From Adiantum capillus-veneris (Eukaryota; Streptophyta; Polypodiopsida; Polypodiales; Pteridaceae): DNA of 22,500 bases. The stretch is from NCBI GenBank assembly GCA_014529385.2, contig CM043968.1, positions 5,317,501 through 5,340,000 of the forward strand. Reading direction: 5' to 3'. The position numbers and the translations under genes are program-made. Shown here in pieces: positions 1 through 9,653 of this stretch (its first letter is position 1; each line of letters starts with the position of its first letter). The notes under the pieces are model-generated. The model was not told where the DNA came from. It saw only the letters and a program-made list of their open reading frames with translations, and ran no database searches.

Positions 1-196
1 TGAACACACTAGGACCGCCGGGGCATTTTTTCCCTCTTTAGGAGGTTTTTTCCCCCGTGCATTGTATATATGCCCATCACTCTAGGGCTATCCATCTTTC
101 CATTGCACACTAAGTAACACACTCTTTATTGTGTGCCTTGAGCTTCCTTCGTCTTCTCCAAGCTGTGTGTGTTTCTCTGCAACCCTAATTCCAACA
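1..196 (+). repeat. 5' LTR of copia element A (left end cut by window edge)
   Basis: This matches 4963-5158 with 8 substitutions and no length change. It ends in CCAACA immediately before the PBS. The short LTR (227 bp inferred from the intact 3' copy) is typical of small copia LTRs. It should contain the promoter and the R region; a TATATAT run lies at 65-71. Confidence 0.93.
65..71 (+). promoter_or_regulatory. TATA-like box in copia LTR
   Basis: TATATAT sits about 130 bp before the LTR end. The same place in the 3' LTR (5027-5032) reads TATATA followed by C. Transcription would be expected to start some 30 bp downstream. Position and composition are the only evidence. Confidence 0.45.
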
Positions 197-198
197 AT

Positions 199-210
199 TG
201 GTATCAGAGC
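199..210 (+). other. Primer-binding site, initiator Met tRNA type (element A)
   Basis: TGGTATCAGAGC lies two bases after the 5' LTR end. It is the canonical complement of the 3' end of plant initiator-Met tRNA, used to prime minus-strand DNA synthesis by most plant LTR retrotransposons. Confidence 0.93.
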
Positions 211-558
211 AAGTCACGTCCTCCCGGGCTTAGTCGCCAGCTACTCCATCACACGCCTGCTCACTTCCTCCAATTTTAGTGAGCTTTGGCGAGCGTTCGT
301 AGGTTGACAAATATTTTGGGAGAGATCAAAAAGCTCCGTCTGCTCAGAATTTTGATTTGGGCTCATTTCGACCTCCGTTTCCACTACAGGCAGTACTGCA
401 CAGGCTATTTCATCATTTTGTGCAGAATTTTTGTCAGTGCCGTTTTTTGCATAACAGGTGCCTTATAGTATTCTACAGTTTTTGCTATATAGCACTGGTT
501 GTTCCCGCTCCGTTTCTCCTATTTTCGGGCAGTTTTCACATCAGGTGCAGCATTTACC
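211..558 (+). other. Untranslated leader of copia element A
   Basis: This stretch lies between the PBS and the gag start codon. Short open frames here are not conserved-looking and overlap one another. It would hold the packaging and dimerisation signals of the genomic RNA, but none is recognisable by eye. Confidence 0.6.
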
Positions 559-1640
559 ATGGCTGACAACAACAACACAGATGTGTTCAAGATGTTTGCT
601 GCTGAGGACAGGTTAGGTGGGGACAACTACCCTATGTGGGCTTATATGATGCAACATGTTCTTGTGTCAAAGGGTGTCTAGAACATTGTGCAGGGCATTG
701 ATGTACGTCCTAGTTCTGAGGATGTTGGCGATGTTGAGGATGTTGCAGGTCTTGGTGCAAGGATTGCAGCTGTTAGAGTTGTTTTACCTACGGCAGAACA
801 AGCTCTTTGGGATGTTCAGGATGCACAGGCTCATGCATTGATTGCGTTGTCTGTGAAGCACACCATTGTTCCTCACATCCGTTCAGCAAAATCTGCAAAA
901 CAGGCTTGGGATATTCTAGCAGGTCTTTATACAAGCCACAATTAAAATTTCTTTGCTGCGCAAAGAGCTGGAGTCAAAGATTATGCATGAGGAAGATGAT
1001 ATGGACACTTTCCTTGCTAGTGTCAAGGATATCAATGAGCAGCTTATTTCTGCTAGTGAAGTCATTTCAGACAGTTCCCTTGTGCATACTGTTCTTGATG
1101 CCTTACCAGATTCCTACCAGACTTTTGCTAGTACTTGGAGACTGATGACCCAAGGAAATCCTGAAGTTGTCAAGTTTGATGCATTATGCACATTGCTGTT
1201 GCAAGAGTCACTTTCTAGAAAAAACAGGACTAGGCAGCGTGCAATTGAATAGGCTTTTATTGCTTCTCAAAGAAAGGGTGGTAACAGTAATGCAGCCACT
1301 TGTTATGGTCTGCTGTGAGTGGAAAAAATTCTGTTCCTAATGCTTTTGTTGGCAATACTTCGTCTGGAAATTCTGGTGATAAGGGCAAGAAGAAGATGCG
1401 TTGCCATTATTGTAAAGCTAATGATCAGTTGATCAAGTCGTGTCCTAAGTTGAAGGCCAAAGAGGCTAAGAAGAAAGAGGGTGGTTCCACTGCAAATGCT
1501 GGTTCCACTGCAAATGCTGGTTCCACTACAAATGCGGCCATTTTTGAGTCTTCTGTGAAAGGGGACTGTGATGCTGATGTTGATGCAGAATGGGCTTTTA
1601 GCGCAGAGTGCACTTACAATCTTGCTGTCCATGATGCATG
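559..1640 (+). pseudogene. gag: Copia Gag (capsid/nucleocapsid), broken
   Basis: The start is the ATG at 559 in the context ACCATGG, followed by MADNNNTDVFKMF. Shortly after comes the copia Gag signature GDNYPMWAYMMQHVL, then an alpha-helical capsid-like region and a CCHC-type zinc knuckle at about 1399-1440. The frame is broken by TAG at 679-681, where Trp is expected, by a frameshift near 943-955, by TAG at 1250-1252 (Gln expected), and by a second shift near 1300. In the knuckle (CHYCKANDQLIKSC) the zinc-binding His is replaced by Gln, so nucleic-acid binding would probably be impaired even without the frame breaks. A three-copy 18-bp repeat encodes a Gly-Ser-Thr-Ala-Asn linker just after the knuckle. 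Gag forms the virus-like particle in the cytoplasm in intact relatives. Confidence 0.88.
1483..1536 (+). repeat. Three tandem 18-bp repeats inside gag
   Basis: The unit GGTTCCACTGCAAATGCT occurs twice exactly (1483-1500, 1501-1518) and a third time with two changes (1519-1536). It encodes GSTANA-type hexapeptides between nucleocapsid and protease. It probably arose by replication slippage and preserves frame. Confidence 0.9.
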
Positions 1641-1920
1641 CTTGTCAGTTGTTGCAGATTCACATGTGTGGTATTTTGACAGTGGTGCTACAAAGCACAT
1701 TACCTCACATCGTGAATTTTTCACCTCTCGAGTCTGTCCCTCATGGGAATTCAGTCACTTGTGCCAACAACACCTCTTATCCAGTTCAGAGAGTTGGAAA
1801 GATTGTGCTCACTGCTGCTAATGGCAGTTCCTTCACACTTGTTGATGCACTTTATGTACCTAGGATCAAGAAGAATCTCTTATCTGTATCCGCACTTGCT
1901 AGACTTGGACTTGTAGTCAA
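1641..1920 (+). pseudogene. Copia aspartic protease, frameshifted
   Basis: The motif WYFDSGATKHIT, with the catalytic Asp-Ser-Gly at 1678-1686, is the classic copia protease active site. About 15 codons later, near 1725-1735, the open frame changes (frame 1 to frame 2), and the rest continues as NGSSFTLVDALYVPRIKKNL, the usual protease-to-integrase linker. In active relatives this enzyme releases capsid, integrase and RT from the polyprotein. The active site is intact here but the frameshift would terminate translation. Confidence 0.85.
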
Positions 1921-3118
1921 ATTTGTGGATGACAGATGTACAGTTCATGATCTCAGTTTTGGTGATGAAATTGTTGCATCTGGCCTTTTGTGCCGTGGGA
2001 TACATAAGCTCACTTTGTATGACAAGTGTGGACAAAATTTTGCAAATGCTCTTGCAGATTCAAGGGCTATTTCGGATGCAAAACTTTGGCATGCACGTTT
2101 TGGTCATCTGAATTTTGCTAGTTTGCTGCATTTGTAGAAATCTGATATGGTTGCTTCTTTGCCGCCTCTTGAAGCACCTGTCAAACATTTTTGTGAAGGC
2201 TGTATTTTGGGTCAGATGCAGCGTTCAAAATTTCCAAAGGATGGTTCAGTTCGGGCCACATGTAGGTTGCAGCTTGTGCATAGTGATGTTTGTGGGACCA
2301 TGCAAACTCCGTCCTTGGGCAATTACCTGTACTTCGTGACTTTCATTGATGATTACTCCAGGCATGCATGGGTATTTCCGCTTAAAGCGAAGTCCGAAGT
2401 TTTTATGTGCTTCAAACAATTTCTGGCTATGGCTGAAAATGTCTCGAAATGTACTATGGGCACCCTCCGTTCCGATCGAGGGGGGGAGTATATGTCTCAT
2501 GAATTTAATGCATTTTTGGCTAGTAGTGGGATAAAACACCAATGTACAGTGCCTTATACACCTCAGCAAAATGGTGTTGCTGAGAGGAAAAACAGGTCAC
2601 TGACGGAAATGGCATGATGTATGGTCAAAAGTCAAGCTTTGCTGCATTCTTTTTGGCTTGAGGCCATCATGTGTGCCACTTATGTACTAAACAGGTGTCC
2701 TACGAAAGCTTTGCAGTCTATTACTCCATATGAAGCATGGCATGATAGAAAGCCTTCTATTGAGCACATGCGTGTTTTTGGCTGTTTGGCATATGCTTTG
2801 GTGCCACAAGTGCAACGCAAAAAATTGGATGATAAGGCTATCAAATGTATTTTTGTTGGTTATAGTGCTGAAAGCAAAGGTTACAGGTTGTATCATCCGC
2901 AAACAAAACGTATTCTGCTTTCACGGGATGTAGTGTTTGTGGAAGATTCTGTTCAGCCCTTGTTGTCATGTACTAGAGACAGTAATGTAAGCTCACAGGA
3001 CATTTATGACACTTTGTTGCCTCTTTTCAGTGGTGGAAATACAAATGTAAGTTCCAATGAGGCAAATGTACAGCCTATGGGGGTTTCTGAAAAATGTTTT
3101 AGATCATCCTATTACTGA
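1921..3118 (+). pseudogene. Copia integrase (GAG-pre-integrase zinc domain plus DD35E core), broken
   Basis: One frame runs with two stops. The zinc-binding domain is visible as LWHARFGH, then CEGC at about 2196-2207. The catalytic triad follows: Asp in HSDVCG (2285), Asp in RSDRGGEYMS (2474) and Glu in NGVAERKNR (2582). The last two are separated by exactly 35 residues, as in the DD35E family. Downstream are PYEAWHDRKPS and the copia-typical VFGCLAYALVP with YRLYHPQTKRI. Stops at 2135-2137 (TAG, Gln expected) and 2615-2617 (TGA, Arg CGA expected) interrupt it, and the frame shifts near 3080-3118 before RT. In relatives the enzyme inserts the cDNA into nuclear DNA. Confidence 0.92.
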
Positions 3119-4256
3119 TGCAGATGTACATGATGTACTTGATGAGGAAAGGGCTGAAAATGAGCAGGCTAGAGGTATGCCAAAATGGCAGGTGCACACT
3201 TTGCGTGATAGTAAATTGGATGCACCTTTGTCTAGTCGTACTCGTTCAGGCTCTTGCCATGTATCTTATGCATCAGATTGTTATGTTGTGGCTGTGTCTA
3301 GTTTACATGATGTTGAGGAGCCTCTGTCTTTTGATGAAGCACAGAATTCAGAAAATTGGATGGCTGCCATGCAATCAGAATATGATGCACTTATAGAAAA
3401 TGACACATGGACTTTATGTAATTTTCCTCCTGGCCAAAAGGCCATTGGTACGAAGTCGGTTTACAAGTTGAAGTGCAAGCCGGATGGTGAGATTGATCGC
3501 CATAAGGCTCGACTTGTTGCAAAGGGTTATGCACAACAAAAAGGCATAGATGATGAAGAGACTTTTGCTCCCACTTGCCGTATGACTACTGTGCGTTTTC
3601 TATGTGCATTGGCAGCTCATTTTGGTTGGTATGTACATCAATCAGACATTGTTACTGCTTTCTTGAATGGTGACATATTTGAGGAAGTTTATGTAACGCA
3701 GCCTCGCGGTTTTGTCATAAAAGGACAAGAGGACAAAGTGTGCAGATGTAAGAAGGATTTGTATGGGTTGAAGCAATCTCCTCGTGCTTGGTATGAGAAA
3801 GCTGACACTCATTTGGTCAAACGAGGCTTTCGTAACAGTCCAACAGAAAGCACATTGTATGTAAAGCGTGAGGGTGATGTACTTCTCATTGTGGTTCTTT
3901 ATGTTGACGATTTGGTGATCACTGGACCAAATGAGAGACATATTACTGAATTTAAGGCTGATTTGAATGCTACTTTCAAGATGAAAGATTTGGGGCTGTT
4001 GCATCATTACTTTGGTATACAGTTTAAGCAGTGTGATGGTGGTATTGCCTTGTGTCAGAAAAGTTACATAGAGACATTGCTATGTAAGTTTGGACTTCAG
4101 GATTGCAAACCTATTGCCACTCCCATGGAAACAGGTTTGAAGTTGAGTCTACATGATGCTGGCGATCCTGCTGATGTCACTCTTTACCAAACTGTTGTTG
4201 GCTGTCTCATTTATGTATGCAACACGAGGCCAGATATTCAGTTTGCAGTCTCATAG
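3076..4256 (+). pseudogene. Copia reverse transcriptase domain
   Basis: A long frame of nearly 400 codons, read from a shift near 3080. RT begins around NWMAAMQSEYDALIENDTW and continues through GTKSVYKLKCKPDGEIDRHK, the catalytic Asp motif QSDIVTAFLNGD, LYGLKQSPRAWY, and the YVDD active-site box at 3900-3911 (VVLYVDDLVITG). These are the standard plant copia RT blocks in the right order with no missing catalytic residue. TAG at 4254-4256, where Gln is expected, separates RT from RNase H. This is the best preserved part of element A. Confidence 0.95.
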
Positions 4257-4856
4257 GTCATCAGATTTATGCATAGCCCAGGGTCTAAGCATTGGCAGGA
4301 TGTCAAGAGGATTTTCCGCTACCTTAGTGGCACTTTACATCTTGGCTTGTTTTATCCCAAGGGGGGATCATTGCCGCCAGACTTACATGATTTTTTGGAC
4401 TCAAATTGGGCTGGTTGTTTTGACACACGAGTGTCCACAAGTGGTTTTTGTTTCATGCTTGGCAGTTCATGTATATCATGGTTGAGCAAGAAGCAACCTC
4501 CTGTGGCCACTTCGAGTTGTGAGGCTGAGTACATGGCAGTCTTCACAGTTACGGTTGAGTGTGTATGGCTCAGACGCCTTATGGCTGATTTGGGTGTTGG
4601 ACAGGACACTGCCAACACTATCTACACTGACAGTCAGAGCGCATTGGCAGTTGTGAGGAACCCAGTTTTTCATGCTCGCACAAAGCACATTGAGGTCCAT
4701 TACCACTATGTCAGGGAGAGGCTCTCAGCAGGAGAGATCAGCTTGGCTTATGTGCCAACACAGGACAACCTTGCAGATCTTTTCACAAAGGCATCGTCTC
4801 GTGAGAATCTTGAAGCTTTCCGCAAAGCTTTGGGCCTACTCCCGTTTGTGGACTGA
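4257..4856 (+). pseudogene. Copia RNase H domain and polyprotein C-terminus
   Basis: Same frame as RT after the TAG at 4254. Motifs in order: RFMHSPGSKHWQDVKRIFRY (connection), DSNWAGC (first catalytic Asp), SSCEAEYMAV (catalytic Glu) and YTDSQSALAV (Asp), then ARTKHIEVHYHYVRE and PTQDNLADLFTKA, typical of copia RNase H. The natural stop TGA is at 4854-4856, 75 bp before the 3' LTR. In relatives the enzyme degrades the RNA strand of the RNA-DNA hybrid and leaves the polypurine primer. Confidence 0.93.
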
Positions 4857-4931
4857 TCCTGTCCTCAGGGCATGGCACTTCCCTTTACTCATGTGCTAGC
4901 TCTTGTTCACCGCATCACTCCAGGGCGGATT

Positions 4932-5158
4932 TGTTACCATATACATGTGGTAGTGATGTGTGTGAACACACTAGGACCGCCGGGGCATTTTTTCCCTCTT
5001 TAGGAGGTTTTTCCCTCCATGCATTGTATATACGCCCATCTCTCTAGGGCTATCCATCTTTCCATTGCACACTAAGTAAAACACTCTCTATTGTGTGCCT
5101 TGAGCTTCCTTCGTCTTCTCCAAGATGTGTGTGTTTCTCTGCAACCCTAATTCCAACA
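4932..5158 (+). repeat. 3' LTR of copia element A
   Basis: The 227-bp LTR starts TGTTACCATATACATG and ends TTCCAACA, with TGTT/AACA terminal inverted repeats. It is preceded by a weak purine-rich tract (AGGGCGGA, 4922-4929) that probably served as the plus-strand primer. It matches the partial 5' LTR at about 96%. Confidence 0.93.
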
Positions 5159-5261
5159 GTTTAAAGTGCTTCAAGTGGTTTCAAGTAGTTCAAAGTTACT
5201 TTCAAACATGCAAAACCACTTCTAAGTGGTAAATGTTCCTCTTGAGTGCTTTTACAAACCT
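5159..5261 (+). repeat. Spacer direct repeat, copy 1
   Basis: This begins GTTTAAAGTGCTTCAAGTGG and resembles 5458-5560, starting with the same GTTTAAAGTGCTTCA and sharing TTTCAAACATGCAAAAC and TAAATGTTCCTCTT. The copies have diverged noticeably. The segment is rich in CACTT/AAGTG words, so it contains many small inverted repeats. No coding signal is seen. Confidence 0.7.
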
Positions 5262-5277
5262 AAGATTTGGGTGTTAC

Positions 5278-5333
5278 CCACCTAAAGGTGATTGAAAGTG
5301 GCTAAATGAACACTTTCAATCACCTATAGGTGG
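5278..5333. repeat. Imperfect 56-bp hairpin (23-bp arms, 10-bp loop)
   Basis: Left arm 5278-5300 (containing CCTAAAGGTGATTGAAAGTG) is complementary to right arm 5311-5333 (containing CACTTTCAATCACCTATAGG) with one mismatch, around the loop GCTAAATGAA. It lies within the CACTT/AAGTG-rich spacer and could be the core of a small foldback repeat. Confidence 0.8.
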
Positions 5334-5457
5334 TTTAATGTGCTTAGGTGAGAACCTATGTAAGCACTTGAAGATTTTAATCCACCTGAGGTACTTGAAA
5401 GTGGTAAACAAACCACTTGAAAGTGGTATGATGACCTTTTTTATTCACCTATAGGTG

Positions 5458-5560
5458 GTTTAAAGTGCTTCAGGTGGTTTCAAGAAGTTTACAGCCCCTT
5501 TCAAACATGCAAAACAAATTCTAAGTGATAAATGTTCCTCTTATGTGCTCTCACAAACAC
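5458..5560 (+). repeat. Spacer direct repeat, copy 2
   Basis: Diverged second copy of 5159-5261, offset by 299 bp. It ends just before the proposed left end of element B (TGTAAG at 5561). The last five bases before that end, AACAC, would be the target-site duplication if the boundary is right. Confidence 0.65.
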
Positions 5561-5674
5561 TGTAAGATTCCCAATTTTTGGGTCTAATCTAAAAATAAGA
5601 AAAATCTTTCAATATCTATTTTGCACATTTTGACTTAAGATGCTTGATTGACACTATTGGAAGATTATAAAGTA

Positions 5675-5935
5675 AAAAGCAAGGTCGTTTCCATGTTCCA
5701 GTAGGTTAGATGGATGTTTGGTTCAGTTTTGGAAAAATTTGCTTTTTGAGTGCTTTTCACTCTATTTTTAGTTTTTCGTGATTTTTAGTGCTTTTTAGTG
5801 AAAAGCAAGTCCGCTTTCTTATTCTAGTGGACGAGGAAAACCCGTGGTTCAATTTTTTTTTTCTTTTTACACTTTTTTTTTAGCTTTTCATGCTTTTCGG
5901 CGTTTTTGAAAAGCAATGCGCTTTTTATGATGTCC
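5675..5935 (+). repeat. Diverged tandem repeat in proposed U3 of element B
   Basis: Units begin with AAAAGCAA at 5675, 5801 and 5909. Units one and two are about 126 and 108 bp and share a T-rich second half with GTGCTTTT- or ATGCTTTT-type words; the third is partial. Tandem repeats upstream of an LTR TATA box often have enhancer roles, but that is inference here. Confidence 0.55.
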
Positions 5936-6303
5936 TAAACATAAAGATATTAATTTTAGTCTTTGTCGGATTTAAAAATGATCACCTGGAGCAAAAACAA
6001 GACTAGACGGGATCTTTATGGAAAATATTTTTATAAAAAGCAGTACAGTCCGGGGCAGTACGGGAAGGTCATAATCATGTCCAGATATTGCTATGCGGCA
6101 TAGTCTAGCTACGGTTTCTATTAGTTGGCTAGATACTGCTCGGATAGCCAATTTAGCTATAAAAATTGAATGGTAAGTGGGAGAGTTGACCACCAAAAGC
6201 AACGACATGTTTTTAGCAAAGTCCCAAAAAGATTGGAGCTATTCCTGGCTTAGAAACTAGCGCTAGTTTTCTTCTTGGGCACGCTCCAGCCAGCTACAGA
6301 GCC

Positions 6304-6310
6304 TATAAAT
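6304..6310 (+). promoter_or_regulatory. TATA box of element B LTR
   Basis: CCTATAAATTCCCC is a strong plant-type TATA box. A CT-rich tract follows within about 120 bp, as is common in plant 5' leaders. It is read as the LTR promoter because no host coding sequence follows and the spacing matches element C. Confidence 0.5.
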
Positions 6311-6417
6311 TCCCCTGCAAGCCTCAGTTTTCAGTGCCGTTTGTTGCATCTATTATCGCAAGGCTATACGTATCTATTATACGGAGTGGTGCAAGCTCTG
6401 CATCACCATCTCCATGA

Positions 6418-6423
<6 letters not shown>

Positions 6424-6488
<65 letters not shown>
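6424..6488. repeat. (CT)n microsatellite
   Basis: About 65 bp of uninterrupted CT dinucleotides, with a shorter tract at 6502-6515. The open frames it creates (Ser-Leu on one strand, Arg-Glu on the other) are artefacts. Confidence 0.98.
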
Positions 6489-6489
<1 letters not shown>

Positions 6490-6686
6490 AACAAGGACAC
6501 TCTCTCTCTCTCTCTACTTGCTTATTATCTTCTCTCTCGTTTCACGGTGTACGTGCTCTTTGGAAGCTTTCCTGGCGGATACCTCTACGTAGCTCTCATC
6601 ACCGCTCTCTTTCAGACAAGCAAGAAGCCTTTCAACAGCCCCAAATCGATTCTGAAGCACGATGAGAAGCTCTAAACTCCATAGCC

Positions 6687-6690
<4 letters not shown>

Positions 6691-6771
<81 letters not shown>
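6691..6771. repeat. Second (CT)n microsatellite
   Basis: About 80 bp of pure TC/CT dinucleotides, 200 bp after the first tract. Both lie just downstream of the proposed LTR promoter, in the part that would be transcribed. Confidence 0.98.
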
Positions 6772-6773
<2 letters not shown>

Positions 6774-9195
6774 GTTGTTTTTCTAAGTAGTCACCCTCTC
6801 GGTAATTGTTTTTTGCATACGAGTGGATGTATGGATCAACTAAGTACGTCCGAAGTTGCCCCATGATTATTTCATCATGCTTAACACGCCCAATTATGCA
6901 AACGATGCGTTTATGGTCATATGCGTGCATAAAAAGCGTTTTTTGTTTCACATCATAGAGGCAGTAGGAACACTATTTTGGTCATAAACCACAAACCACT
7001 ATGAATTAGCACGACCCTTAATACCATAGATAAAACACATCATTTAGAACATTTTCTCTCTTTGGAGTCATGTGAAAAACATGCACGAGCTAAGAGATAT
7101 GGTCAAAAAACAGCTTGCTGTCCACTCCTTGGAGAACCACTATATAAATTCACTGGATGGGCAAACCCACTTAACCAATTGAAAAGCTTGATGAAACTTG
7201 ATGATAAATGAATTTAGGTCTCCGTTATCAACTCGGGAATGCGAGTTATTAATCGCTCTATAACCGGTTTTACCTATACGCGTAGGGGTGCTACCAAGGG
7301 GGGGTACCATATGACGTCGTGAGTTAACCGAGATGTTTTCATATGTTTGTGGTTTGTTTTGGTGATTTGATTTCAAATATTAGATGGCCATAAACTTATG
7401 TGAGATTATATGGTTAAACATCCCGAACCGCATTGACAAATATGATTAAAGTGGTTTTCTTTTGGGGTTATCGTTTGCTGTGTGAGTACCATATGGGTGA
7501 AGTGATGTAATAGAGTGATAGTCTATATTATGGAGCTGAGCTTGATGCATTGGTTTGAGGTCAAATAATTTCAACTGCATGTTTTTCATGCTCCCAAAAA
7601 TACCAGAAAGTTGTTTTTTTGCATATGTGTGAAGTCATGGTTTATGGTTGACGTAAAGGTCAGAGCTGTTTTGCGTCATGTTTATGGTGATGGAATGTTA
7701 TCATATGATGTATAGTAACTCATAAATTGATTTGGATGCCTCATATGCATGGTTATGATTGCTTTCCACCTTCCTAGGTCAAAATTAGTCTATGTGCTAG
7801 GGAGGTGAAGTGCATATGTGATGCATGGTTGGATGTGGTAACGGTCACATGTGTGTAGACTCCGATTGATTTGCAGGGTATGTGTCAAACTCCAAGTGTG
7901 GGAGTTGGTTTAGTGTGATTATGGTTCATGGTCAAGGACTGAGATTCCATTATGGATTATGGTTGATATTGTATGGTGTAAGCCAGTGTGGCTCATGGTT
8001 TTTTTTGGATATGGTTATGCTGTCGAAATGCTGTCAAAATTTTTGCAGCCATGTTATGTTCTTAAGTGGTTATGCAGGATTGGTCGTGCCTCATCCAAGT
8101 TGGGTGGAGGCATCCCCGTGTGATGTGATTGGATTATGGTTTATGGTTTTGGGATTGGATCATGAAGTGATTTGGATGGTTTATGGTAGACGTGTAAGGG
8201 TAGAGACCCTGCACATTCTAACTCCTTGGAAAATATTGTTTGTGCATATGGGAAGGACTACTTTTGTGATTGGACTCATGTGTTACGTTTCTCATGGGAG
8301 CGTCGCTACAAGACTACGATCACCTACATCGCTTAGCCTTAGACTAAAGGGTCGTTGACATGGGGCTTTGCTGGATCGAGGGTGTTGCCTAGGTCTTCTT
8401 CATTTTGTTAGGCTCATATACACGGTTAGTGTATCGGGTGTTGAATGACCTACACAAATAACTCGTCGGGGATTTTTCCTTGGCTTTGCCTAAACACCCG
8501 GTGCTGGGTATTGAAGAGGTGTGACACCTAAACTGGTATGGTTGGTGTTGATAACCTACCACCTACTAGTACTTGGGATCCTTTTAGAGCTTGGGTTCTT
8601 GGAGGGAGGCAAAGCAGCCTTAGCTTATGTTTGGCTTAGGTAGATTGGAGGTGTTCTGGCTCGCTCGTGACGAAGTGAAATTCTCTATGTCCGTAGTAGA
8701 GTGGAAGTGGATGGGTGGACTAGTCGATCCCTACACAGGGTCCGATGCTCTGCTAGTTATTTTGTCATAAACTTTTTTTTTGATGTTATGGTACACCCAG
8801 ATTTTGTCATTGGATTAGTACATGGTTGCCTAATCTATTTAGATAGGCATTTAAAGGTTCTCTGTTGTCATATTCTCATGTCTCTGTGCACTCTTTTTCA
8901 CCCTCCACTATATTCTCTTTCTCTCTTCCCGCAACGCAGTGTACACATATATTCACCCTCCAAAATGTTATATTTTTCTTGATTACGCTTCATTCATAAA
9001 ACCCATTCAAGGGTAGCAGTGTGTGCTAGGTACCTCTGGATGCAGTCCGTCTCATGGCCTAGACTCCATGCTTGGTCGGGCACTGAGAACTCCTCCCCTA
9101 TGCAAATGCTTCCGCAACTCTGATGTATATTGAAAATTTTATAAGTGTAAATTGTATATTTTGTGTATAGACCCCCGGGGAGGTGTATCTCTTAC
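6772..9195 (+). other. Non-coding body of the proposed element B LTR
   Basis: No convincing coding region on either strand. From about 7600 to 8200 the words TTATGG and CATGG recur many times (for example GGTTTATGGTT near 7638 and GGTTTATGG near 8140 and 8173), suggesting decayed short repeats. The segment ends in TA-rich sequence and CCCCCGGGGAGG (9172-9183) just before the PBS. Confidence 0.5.
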
Positions 9196-9196
9196 C

Positions 9197-9209
9197 TAGT
9201 ATCAGAGCC
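9197..9209 (+). other. Degenerate primer-binding site of element B
   Basis: TAGTATCAGAGCC differs by one base from the initiator-Met PBS TGGTATCAGAGCC found in element C (16020) and nearly identically in copia A (199). It marks the junction of the B LTR and leader. Confidence 0.75.
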
Positions 9210-9653
9210 AATGCTTAAGGTTATGGGGATAGCCTAAAGCCTGATACTAGTCGGGTTAGTTATGCATCGTGCATGAATTCATGCATGTTGTTTGAGAAAA
9301 GATATTGTATTCATGATACATCTATAAATGACATTGGTTGGTGGCACTTGTTTGACTTGTCTTCTTGAGTGGAAATGTTTGGTTTGAGTTATGGTTGGAG
9401 TGTTCAAACAACGTCATTGTAATTTCTTTGAATGTTTATTTTGTAGTAACAAACTCGGGGAGGTCACCTAATAAAAATGTAAACTATCACGTGAGTTCAA
9501 CAGAAGGGTATTTAAATCTCTTGAAACTTACGGAAATATATATACAAAAGGGAATTATTTTTTCAAATTTGAAAAAAACTCACAGATTTTAAGAGAGAAG
9601 GGTACATTATACTCCTAACAAAACTCACAGATTACGGGTTTTACAAACATGTC
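9210..9653 (+). other. Start of element B leader, no coding signal
   Basis: AT-rich sequence between the PBS and the first protein-like segment. AACTCACAG at about 9622-9630 resembles a splice acceptor. An ORF at 9365 has low-complexity content and no supporting context. Confidence 0.45.

Larger units (their letters stand above)
1..5158 (+). mobile_element. Ty1/copia LTR retrotransposon (element A), nearly complete but inactive
   Basis: The domain order LTR, PBS, Gag, protease, integrase, reverse transcriptase, RNase H, LTR is diagnostic of Ty1/copia, because integrase lies before RT. The 3' LTR runs from TGTT at 4932 to AACA at 5158. The first 196 bases of the window match its last 196 bases, so about 31 bases of the 5' LTR lie left of the window. 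The left flank is not visible, so a target-site duplication cannot be tested. The coding region switches frame at least four times and has several in-frame stops, so this copy cannot make a full polyprotein. By eye the LTRs differ at 8 of 196 aligned positions (about 4%), which means a moderately young insertion that has since decayed. Confidence 0.95.
5561..9195 (+). repeat. Inferred 5' LTR of element B (about 3.6 kb)
   Basis: Starts TGTAAGATTCCC; element C's LTR starts TGTAAGGTCTCT. A TATA box lies 743 bp in (653 bp in C), followed by microsatellites as in C. GCTTCCGCAA at 9108-9117 sits 89 bp before the PBS; the same 10-mer in C (15942-15951) sits 78 bp before its PBS. The LTR end at CTCTTAC, just before the PBS, has lost a clear terminal CA. 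The unusual length and the lack of a partner LTR keep this tentative. Confidence 0.5.

Noticed and set aside
3642-4007. 121-codon minus-strand ORF opposite copia RT
   Set aside because: A shadow of the conserved RT reading frame.
6285-6690. TATA box plus CT-rich leader as a host gene promoter
   Set aside because: No host coding sequence follows for several kb and the arrangement matches the LTR of element C. It remains possible if the B LTR boundary is wrong.
6414-6951. ORFs encoding Ser-Leu runs (plus strand) and Arg-Glu runs (minus strand)
   Set aside because: They are direct translations of (CT)n microsatellites and have no other coding support.
7882-8358. 158-codon plus-strand ORF in the B LTR
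   Set aside because: Rich in Gly, Val, Trp and Leu from the repeated TATGG words; no motif or conserved-looking block, so probably chance.
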